The translations under genes were made by a program, and so were the position numbers. The notes under the pieces are model-generated. The model was not told the DNA's origin. It made no database searches and saw only the letters and a program-made list of their open reading frames with translations. Below are positions 58,740 to 64,000 of a stretch of 64,000 nt of DNA, in pieces; within the stretch, counting starts at the first letter, position 1; the number at the start of each line of letters is the position of its first letter. Where the stretch lies: positions 1 through 64,000 of the IMG/VR virus record IMGVR_UViG_3300021378_000015; one strand, given 5' to 3'. The stretch comes from a virus.

Positions 58740-58975
58740 TACACATTTGTGTTTTGAGGGGCAACAAACATATCGAAGTTGCCTTGCACAAGTAAGCGGA
58801 ACTGCGGGTCACGGACACTCTTGTAGGCACCAGCCAGTAGGTCTGTGTAGAAGCCGAACGATGCGAAGGCTTCGGTGTTGATGAAATCTTCGAACAGGTT
58901 TTCGATGAAGTCACGCCCCATTGTGCTTTCGAGGGCTTGCAATTGTGTGGTTGTGTTGGGTGTTGTGTTGTCCAT
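58739..58975 (-). CDS. Hypothetical acidic protein, 78 aa
   Basis: An N-terminal Thr/Gln-rich segment then helices rich in Phe (DFIENLFEDFINTEAFASFG). It is the first gene of the minus-strand block. Its leader shares TTGCCTTATG-type sequence with the methyltransferase leader at 53920. No family is recognised. Confidence 0.6.
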   Translation of the reverse strand: MDNTTPNTTTQLQALESTMGRDFIENLFEDFINTEAFASFGFYTDLLAGAYKSVRDPQFRLLVQGNFDMFVAPQNTNV

Positions 58976-59747
58976 AAGGCAATCGTTTTTAGTTTTCGGT
59001 TATCGTTTCAACACCACAAACAACCAACAAGATTTTTTAATAATATCACAACAAAATGTTAAAATCCCTGCGCATTATGCCCACCAATTTTCCTGCGTAC
59101 ATACAGGATCAGGCGTCGCGCGATGCTGCTTCACGCGTAAGGGAAGGGTCGAGTCAGTCCATCCCGTGATGAGCAAGTCCATGACTTGCGAAGGCGTGTG
59201 TGTATGTATGTGTACGCGCGTCACTCGCGCGCATAGCACGAAGGAATGGTTCACATTTGAGATTTCGCATTCTAAGGGGGTGTGGTGCTTCTCGAATGGA
59301 GTCCGAGGTATGGGAGGTAGGGGATTGCCGAGATAGTATAGAGATATCCCCCTACCACTACGTAGTAGGGGGTATATCTATAGAAAATAATTGACAAATC
59401 CAAATGAAAAAACACGCTTTAACAAAACTTTAACAGCACGTTTTAACAAGGCTTTAACAGAAAATTTTTGTATTCATGTGTGTAGGCGTATGTGTGCGCA
59501 GGCAGGGGCGCAGGCGTGCCCGAGCGCAGGCGTGCAGGCGCGAGTGTGTATGTATGTACAGGTGCGCGTGTGTGTGCGTATGTGTGTGCGCGCGTGCATG
59601 GGTTGATTCTTCCCACCCTTTTATATATCAACCCCCTACCGAGCGTGTACATGTGAGCGCATACAGGATCTGGCGTGCGCATAATGCACACGTAAGATAG
59701 AAACACACTTTAACAAGGCGTTAACACTTTACAGCGAAATAACCCCC
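58976..59747. other. Gene-free region with hairpin, iterons and alternating GC/GT tracts
   Basis: No supported gene is seen. It holds a strong inverted repeat at 59343-59378 (GATAT, CCCCCTAC / GTAGGGGG, ATATC), four CTTTAACA-type repeats at 59417-59459, an AT-rich stretch after them, then alternating purine-pyrimidine DNA at 59466-59610. The phrase CATACAGGATC-A/T-GGCGT appears near 59100 and 59660. This pattern fits a replication origin or a control region. Confidence 0.55.
59417..59459 (+). repeat. Phased iterons CTTTAACA
   Basis: Four copies at 59417-59424, 59428-59435, 59441-59448 (TTTTAACA) and 59452-59459, spaced 11, 13 and 11 bases, about one helical turn. A further copy is at 59708-59715. 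AAATTTTTG follows the cluster. Phased iterons beside AT-rich DNA are typical of initiator-binding sites. Confidence 0.6.
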
Positions 59748-59755
59748 TATGTTTG
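59748..59755 (+). promoter_or_regulatory. Promoter box TATGTTTG
   Basis: An exact TAnnTTTG match, 23 bases before the ATG at 59779. Confidence 0.6.
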
Positions 59756-59778
59756 CGGTGTAACCAAAACGAAATACG

Positions 59779-60204
59779 ATGAAAAATTACAACGACAGAA
59801 CGATTGAACTACTACGTAGGGACATGGAAGCCTTCGACAAGCAAGTGCGTGACTGCGTAGTGTACATGTACGACTCGATTGTGAACCACGAAGTGAATGC
59901 AATTACTAAAGACTACCTACCGGTAGTTAAACTGATTGAAATTGTCAATGAAGTTGCCGATGCGCTCGACCTTGTGCATGATGTGTGCAAGGTGACCCAT
60001 GAGCACCTGTGTCACATGAGCCTAGTGTACTCGTACTGCGACTTTGCACATGGCCATGATACACGAATGGAAGTTGTTTGTGAACTGATTGGAACAATAC
60101 TCACTGATGAGGTAGAAATGTCCACTCGTTCGATTTACAGCCCTACATTCGAAGTTCTCGATGAAGGCTCACACTTGCAGGTGTACACAGAACACATGGA
60201 CTGA
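59779..60204 (+). CDS. Hypothetical protein, 141 aa, isolated plus-strand gene
   Basis: A helical protein rich in His and Cys in its middle (VTHEHLCHMSLVYSYCDF), possibly metal-binding. It is an isolated transcription unit with its own promoter and terminator inside the otherwise gene-free region, next to candidate origin elements. An early regulator or initiator is possible, but no family is recognised. Confidence 0.65.
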   Translation: MKNYNDRTIELLRRDMEAFDKQVRDCVVYMYDSIVNHEVNAITKDYLPVVKLIEIVNEVADALDLVHDVCKVTHEHLCHMSLVYSYCDFAHGHDTRMEVVCELIGTILTDEVEMSTRSIYSPTFEVLDEGSHLQVYTEHMD

Positions 60205-60227
60205 GCCTACATGATGCACACACGAAG

Positions 60228-60254
60228 CCCCGCCATTGAGCGGGGTTTTTTTTT
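60228..60254 (+). terminator. Rho-independent terminator
   Basis: A six-base GC stem CCCCGC/GCGGGG (60228-60233 with 60240-60245) followed by nine T. It ends the isolated gene at 59779-60204. Confidence 0.9.
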
Positions 60255-61105
60255 GCCCCAATCGAAAAACAACCGTTGCGCGGGGGCATTATGCGCGAGG
60301 GGATCAGGCGCGCTCAGACCTGCGCGAGCGTGCATACATATGGGCCTATGCGTTACACATATACGCGAGGCTATTTTAAGCCGTTCTAAGGGCTTTTCTC
60401 CTCTTGGGTGGTGTGTTGGTATTGTTGGCGGTAATGGATTCGCTAGGCGTTCTCTTGGGGTGGTCAGTGTGCCTCCAATGGTGGGGCGTGGGGTTGTGGT
60501 TTCCTTGTGGGGTTGTGTATGGGCGTGATTTGTTCCCCCCCTCATATGTACGGGGGGCGGGTGGGGGCTGTACGGGTCACCCATGGGGGCGTGTGTGTAC
60601 TACGTGTGTGCACATAGGCGTGCCGGTGTACGTACGTGCTCGCGTAGGTGCGCTCGTGCTCGTGCACAAACGCCCAAACCTGTGCGCGTGTTCGCTTGTA
60701 TGCATGCCCCCCCGTTCGTGCGGATGCGTTCGGGTGCGCGCGCGCTGGCGTCCATATAATATATTATCCCCACCAGAAACATTTCTCAGCAATTTTTACG
60801 GATCAGGAGTAATGGCCCGTGTTGTTTCAACTGATGTGCCGAATCGATACCCCCATAACAAAACACCCCCCGATAAACGGAGGGTATTTCTTGTCGCTGT
60901 AATACGCGAAGCATGCGAAAAATTTGAGCAAATTAGGGGCCCTTTGAAACTTTCTACTGTCTTGTTGTGTTCTGAGTTTCTTCTTTAGTCGTTTTGAATC
61001 CACTTACGCTGTTGCTGTGGATTAATAACTTTGTGACCCATAAGTCGTAAGACGGTGGAAAGGTACAAGAAAAAAATGATAAAGTCAATAGTAGTAAATA
61101 CCCAA
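60255..61105. other. GC-rich intergenic region (copy 2 of the intergenic region)
   Basis: It is mostly gene-free. It includes alternating purine-pyrimidine tracts (60590-60750), an AT box at 60754-60767 that corresponds to 199-212, and GGATC-W-GG motifs near 60301 and 60800. The 60918-60932 and 61096-61109 blocks are identical to 385-399 and 583-596. This is the point where the second homologous unit begins. Confidence 0.6.
60812..60988 (+). CDS. Possible small basic protein, 58 aa
   Basis: An open frame MARVVSTDVPNRYPHNKTPP and onwards. The segment EKFEQIRGP has an in-frame match (EKFEQREGP) in copy 1 near 388, but the rest of the frame is not kept there, so coding is doubtful. Confidence 0.25.
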   Translation: MARVVSTDVPNRYPHNKTPPDKRRVFLVAVIREACEKFEQIRGPLKLSTVLLCSEFLL

Positions 61106-61537
61106 TCAGTACATAATTTTAAATCCTACGTGTAAGTAGTTTAACTCTCTGTTGATTTGTAGTATGCTTGCTGATGCGTAAAGACGCTTATACAAACGAA
61201 GGTCTGCACCAACACGACCAATGATTAGACCCGGATCAAGATTCAGTTTATAAGCAGGCCCACCATATATTATTAATTGATGGATAACATACTCATACTG
61301 TAAGAAAGAATAGGTTGCTCCGTGATGACCTTGGCCCATTGCTAGAACACCAATAAACATATTATCATATCCTAACTCCGCAACAACTCCCGTAGCGTGA
61401 AGACAAGCAACATAACCAAGTCCTACAGACTTAGGAGCATTGTGTTTAATATGTTTAATCTTATGATAAGGACTGCACTCTTGACCCTTACCCAAGGTCG
61501 TCAGCAATATCAGTATCAATAGAATCTTTATCTTCAT
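61106..61537 (-). CDS. Exported protein, 143 aa
   Basis: A signal peptide (MKIKILLILILLTTLGKGQ) precedes a short beta-rich protein with Tyr/Leu-rich strands and a C-terminal LNYLHVGFKIMY end, like a small outer-membrane barrel. The start at 61537 overlaps the stop of the DUF5675 gene (TAATG). It occupies the slot held by an unrelated gene at 593-913 in copy 1. Confidence 0.65.
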   Translation of the reverse strand: MKIKILLILILLTTLGKGQECSPYHKIKHIKHNAPKSVGLGYVACLHATGVVAELGYDNMFIGVLAMGQGHHGATYSFLQYEYVIHQLIIYGGPAYKLNLDPGLIIGRVGADLRLYKRLYASASILQINRELNYLHVGFKIMY

Positions 61538-61989
61538 TAAGCAAAGTCCTCGTATGTAATCCAAACATCTTTGCCGTCAAGCAGTTCGTTGGCTACCTTG
61601 GGATACATGTGTTGGTATGCATATGTGCTTTTGCCTATGAAGCCTTTCATGTCTGATGAGTTACCTACTAACAAGCAACCCGCTGTATGCTCATCTGTGT
61701 TTCCAATATGTATTAGGATGTATTCAAATCCTGGTACGTCGCGTACCCATAACATACCCTTATGCATATTAGGGAACTTGTCTGAGTATCTACTATGGTG
61801 ACCACCTACGGTACGCAGGGTAATACGATATGTACCTGCTGGGATCCTGGTTTCACCCATAACCTTCTCGTCACGATGTTCGTCTTCTAATGTAAAGCAG
61901 AGGAACTCTCTACCTTCTTTGCTCTCTAGGTACAGTGCTCCAAGAGTGAAGTCGTCTTGGCTGTACATTCTTATTACACGTAGTTCCAT
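61537..61989 (-). CDS. DUF5675 family protein, second copy
   Basis: 150 residues, the same length as the product of 927-1379 and strongly similar (ELRVIRMYSQDDFT, KVMGETRIPAGTYRITLRTV, HIGNTDEHTAGCLLVGN). Differences are scattered conservative changes, so both copies appear functional. A near-consensus TATCTTTA box precedes the start. Confidence 0.85.
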   Translation of the reverse strand: MELRVIRMYSQDDFTLGALYLESKEGREFLCFTLEDEHRDEKVMGETRIPAGTYRITLRTVGGHHSRYSDKFPNMHKGMLWVRDVPGFEYILIHIGNTDEHTAGCLLVGNSSDMKGFIGKSTYAYQHMYPKVANELLDGKDVWITYEDFA

Positions 61990-62003
61990 AAGGGTAAAGA
62001 TAG

Positions 62004-62011
62004 TATATTTG
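62004..62011 (+). promoter_or_regulatory. Leaderless promoter box TATATTTG
   Basis: An exact TAnnTTTG that ends four bases before the ATG at 62016. It corresponds to the box at 1394-1401. Confidence 0.65.
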
Positions 62012-62015
62012 TAAT

Positions 62016-62150
62016 ATGAAATATAGAACAGGAGACCCCAAGAAAAAGAAGAAGGCCAAGGTGCGTGGTGTCGATGTAGACAAACTACCAGAGGGACGCA
62101 TCAAGGAGTACGATACACCTTTCCCCTTCCGTAAACGCAAGAAGAAATGA
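62016..62150 (+). CDS. Small conserved basic protein, 44 aa
   Basis: It encodes MKYRTGDPKKKKKAKVRG then VDVDKLPEGRIKEYD and PFPFRKR, matching the conserved core inside the 114-residue product of 2262-2606. It is coupled to the next gene by ATGA. Conservation between the two copies is good evidence that this short gene is real. Confidence 0.72.
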   Translation: MKYRTGDPKKKKKAKVRGVDVDKLPEGRIKEYDTPFPFRKRKKK

Positions 62151-62356
62151 AACTAAAGAAGACAAACAAGAGCGTTAAGGTAAAAGCACCAGAGGGATAC
62201 CACTGGATGACAGAGGGTGGACGCCACTTTCTAATGAAGGGCGACTATAAGCCACACAAGGGAGCATCACCAGAGGCGCCATTCAGACTGGTAACCCACG
62301 ATAAAGGGAAGAGCAGTCCTGCTATGGATGCTGCTCGGAAGGCGAAGAAAGGTTAA
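62147..62356 (+). CDS. Small conserved basic protein, 69 aa
   Basis: A homologue of 2603-2809 with the same motif GYHWMTEGGRHFLMKGDY and C-terminal MDAARKAKK. It overlaps the convergent regulator gene. Confidence 0.75.
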   Translation: MKLKKTNKSVKVKAPEGYHWMTEGGRHFLMKGDYKPHKGASPEAPFRLVTHDKGKSSPAMDAARKAKKG

Positions 62357-62786
62357 ACGGTTCTTCACCCCTCATCTTTCTATATAGGCGGGCCACATTG
62401 AGCCTGCCTTTTTGTGTCAAGGCATACCGTACCCTGTAATTCATCTTGGTTTCATCTCTAAAGAAATGGTCTTCCATATTTTGGCTCGGTGTGAGTTTAT
62501 CGAAGTGCTTGTATATCCATCCCTTCTTCATTAATGGATACACGTATCTATCCGCTAACTTCTTATGGCTTCTATTCATAGTCTCTGAAACATAGGATAT
62601 CGTCCAAAACTCCAGGTCATAGATAAAGAAAAGTAAATCCACCTCAGCCTTTCCCAGATCCATGTTATCCTTCGCATCCCTGTAAAGGAAATGTAGGTTC
62701 TTCATACCGTTCTCCTGGATATACTTCTTGTCTATCTTCGAGAACTCTCTAAACTTCTTCTTTCGGCTTACAGTACTTTTGGGCAT
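62322..62786 (-). CDS. Winged-helix DNA-binding protein, second copy
   Basis: A homologue of 2799-3239 (MPKSTVSRKKKFREFSKI, RYALTQKGRLNVARLYRKM). The frame continues upstream without a stop, but the Met at 62786 aligns with the paralogue start. The C-terminus is eight residues longer because the stop moved. It is convergent with the small gene and divergent from the fibre gene. Confidence 0.7.
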   Translation of the reverse strand: MPKSTVSRKKKFREFSKIDKKYIQENGMKNLHFLYRDAKDNMDLGKAEVDLLFFIYDLEFWTISYVSETMNRSHKKLADRYVYPLMKKGWIYKHFDKLTPSQNMEDHFFRDETKMNYRVRYALTQKGRLNVARLYRKMRGEEPFNLSSPSEQHP

Positions 62787-62791
62787 ATCAG

Positions 62792-62799
62792 TATCTTTG
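62792..62799 (+). promoter_or_regulatory. Promoter box TATCTTTG before the second fibre gene
   Basis: Identical to the box at 3245-3252 and placed 18 bases before the ATG at 62818. Confidence 0.6.
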
Positions 62800-62817
62800 T
62801 TAGGTAAAAGTAATACT

Positions 62818-63786
62818 ATGGCATCACTTAGTGGAAATAAAATAAAGGATACGTTTGACAAGTTACTCAAACTTGAGTCAGCGCAACTCTCAGCATCAGA
62901 ACAAGTAGTAGAAGACGGGGCTGGAAACAACAGTGCGCTCAAACTTTCTACCGACACACTCGAGACTACGGGTGAATTAAAGATATCTGGAACACCCTCT
63001 ACCTCTACCAGCATTACCAAGGCGCTTATGCTTAGTACATCTGGAGTAGTAGTTACCCGTGACCTCAACACAAACCCAATTGGAACCGCATCTATTACAG
63101 CGAATACTCCTCTGTCAGCAACAGGGAGCACGGTTGAACTACAAGATGCAGGAAACTTAGGGCAGATTACATCTCCCGCTAATGCAGACAAATACTTAAT
63201 CTGGGATGAAACTGCTAGTGCCTATAAATACATAGAGCAAGTAGACCTAGTGAACTCAGTCTCTACTCAAGTAGTTGGCCAGGGTCTTGAAACTTTATAT
63301 GCAAGACCACAGAGTAGTAACGCTGTACCCACAGTCCTCAACGCTGTGCAGTTCGCAGAAATATTTGGAGACTCTAGTGCTACAGGATCAGTAACAGCAG
63401 CAACATCATCTGTAATTTTTGGTTCAGCCAATACTTACATGAGTATTCCAGAAACAGGTATTTCTGACCCTAGAGATAATATCTTAATCAACGAGAAGCA
63501 AGGATTCTTTCAGTTGACCGCATCTATAGAGGTTACCTCTACAGCAAACACAGATGTTACTTTCGATATCTATGACTATAGCGCTAGTTTAAAACTCGCA
63601 GAAACCTTCAGAACTGTAAAGAACGGTGAGACTTATCACTTGGAGTTCAACGTATTATGGTACAGCGACGGACTAGCAGGATACAAGATTCAACTCAGAG
63701 GGTTTGCAGGAAGCAGCGGGGTGGTATACAGCGCTGACAACTCACATCTTGAAGTAAGATTCCTGGGAACAAACACATCTTTCTAA
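62818..63786 (+). CDS. Putative tail fibre or receptor-binding protein, second copy
   Basis: 322 residues; a homologue of 3272-4249. The N-terminal ASLSGNKIKDTFDKLLKLES and the central ANADKYLIWDETASAYKYIEQ are conserved, while the last about 150 residues differ strongly but keep PRDNILINE and LWYSDGLAGYKIQLRG. The ATG at 62818 aligns with the paralogue; the open frame extends upstream but is not conserved. Confidence 0.68.
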   Translation: MASLSGNKIKDTFDKLLKLESAQLSASEQVVEDGAGNNSALKLSTDTLETTGELKISGTPSTSTSITKALMLSTSGVVVTRDLNTNPIGTASITANTPLSATGSTVELQDAGNLGQITSPANADKYLIWDETASAYKYIEQVDLVNSVSTQVVGQGLETLYARPQSSNAVPTVLNAVQFAEIFGDSSATGSVTAATSSVIFGSANTYMSIPETGISDPRDNILINEKQGFFQLTASIEVTSTANTDVTFDIYDYSASLKLAETFRTVKNGETYHLEFNVLWYSDGLAGYKIQLRGFAGSSGVVYSADNSHLEVRFLGTNTSF

Positions 63787-64000
63787 TGAACTATAAGCAG
63801 AGATACGAGGCATTCCAACTCATAAGGCTTAAACTAGGGGAGATAGAAGAGATAATGGAAGTATATGGAGGAAAGACGCAGTACCTGTCTATGTATTGCT
63901 TTGGAATCTTTGTACCAGAGTCAGATCAGGAAGAGGAGAAGTACGAGATGATGACAGGGATGCATATGGCTGCACCAGACGAATACGATTTAATGATAGA
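63786..64000 (+). CDS. Acidic small protein, second copy (cut by the window end)
   Basis: A homologue of 4249-4554 (YGGKTQYLSMYCFGIFVP, MTGMHMAAPDEYDLM). The start shares a base with the fibre stop, as in copy 1. The gene runs past the end of the window. Confidence 0.75.
   Translation, partial: MNYKQRYEAFQLIRLKLGEIEEIMEVYGGKTQYLSMYCFGIFVPESDQEEEKYEMMTGMHMAAPDEYDLMI

Larger units (their letters stand above)
3380..59740 (+). other. Field of same-oriented ACAGCG motifs
   Basis: About 60 copies of ACAGCG on the plus strand by eye count, roughly one per kilobase, usually preceded by A or T. The reverse complement CGCTGT is seen about 15 times, mostly in the collagen repeats and near the window ends. 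In the minus-transcribed block 43.8-58 kb I find 12 forward copies and no reverse copies. Copies fall in all three codon frames, so protein coding does not explain them. Confidence 0.65.
60918..64000 (+). repeat. Divergent large direct duplication, copy 2 (cut by the window end)
   Basis: It has the same gene order and orientation as 385-4554 with diverged sequence. It lacks the methyltransferase gene and carries a different gene at the first minus-strand slot. The DUF5675 starts are 60,610 bases apart. Confidence 0.85.

Noticed and set aside
59443-60988. Several long open frames on both strands in the GC-rich region
   Set aside because: The translations are biased Arg/Cys/Val repeats read from alternating GTGTGC-type DNA, present in several frames at once, with no promoter box and no conserved counterpart in copy 1.
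1-64000. Direct terminal repeat marking a complete phage genome
   Set aside because: The sequences at the two ends are homologous but not identical and differ by whole genes, so they cannot be the two copies of one terminal repeat.
1-64000. CRISPR array
   Set aside because: No set of identical short repeats with unique spacers was seen; the only dense repeats are the in-frame collagen modules.
1-64000. Temperate phage (integrase, attachment site or lysogeny repressor)
   Set aside because: No integrase or excisionase motif was found. The winged-helix and Fis-type regulators alone do not indicate lysogeny.

Overview
The window looks like marine Bacteroidota tailed-phage DNA, probably podovirus-type. 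The host group is inferred from many promoter boxes of the Bacteroidota form TAnnTTTG placed just before genes, from a VirE_N-type helicase-primase, and from the near absence of Shine-Dalgarno sites. Long adhesion and internal virion proteins, the large terminase/portal pair and the lack of tail sheath or tape-measure genes favour a podovirus, distantly like Cellulophaga or crAss-like phages (inference). I see no integrase, DNA polymerase, RNA polymerase or canonical tRNA.

Layout: (1) 1-592 is a GC-rich gene-free region with tandem hairpins. (2) 0.6-3.2 kb holds small genes, a DUF5675 protein, a sugar-type methyltransferase and a winged-helix regulator. (3) 3.3-43.7 kb is the plus-strand late block: a fibre, a 2OG-Fe(II) oxygenase, a GroES-like protein, terminase, portal, a giant collagen-like fibre with its modification cassette, small basic proteins, scaffold, major capsid protein, connector proteins, a 1686-residue tail protein, internal virion proteins including a 2016-residue one, and a lysis/envelope cassette. 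(4) 43.7-59.0 kb is the minus-strand block for replication, recombination and metabolism: helicase-primase, RusA, DnaA-domain-IV protein, SSB-like, RecE-like and ERF-like proteins, cytosine methyltransferase, class II glutamine amidotransferase, amidoligase, and two structured tRNA-like leader RNAs. (5) 59.0-61.1 kb is GC-rich and mostly gene-free, with phased iterons, hairpins and alternating purine-pyrimidine tracts. (6) 61.1-64.0 kb repeats the order of 0.4-4.6 kb in the same orientation but with diverged sequence, so a second, related unit begins about 60.6 kb after the first.

The most notable system is at 11.3-20.9 kb. A 2162-residue collagen-like fibre, in which most collagen triplets carry Lys at Y (X-Lys-Gly), is followed by a three-domain enzyme (GT4 glycosyltransferase, GT25 collagen-galactosyltransferase-like domain, PLOD-type lysyl hydroxylase) and a translationally coupled sulfotransferase. 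The simplest reading is that the phage hydroxylates, glycosylates and perhaps sulfates its own collagen fibre. Other candidate glycan or protein modifiers lie elsewhere: a second 2OG-Fe(II) oxygenase, another GT4, another sulfotransferase, CmcI-like and FkbM-like methyltransferases, and an amidoligase/GAT-II/AIG2 set.

A further signal no gene explains is the hexamer ACAGCG. I counted about 60 copies by eye, nearly all in one orientation even across the block transcribed the other way. This is what a Chi-like or other polar DNA-processing motif would look like.
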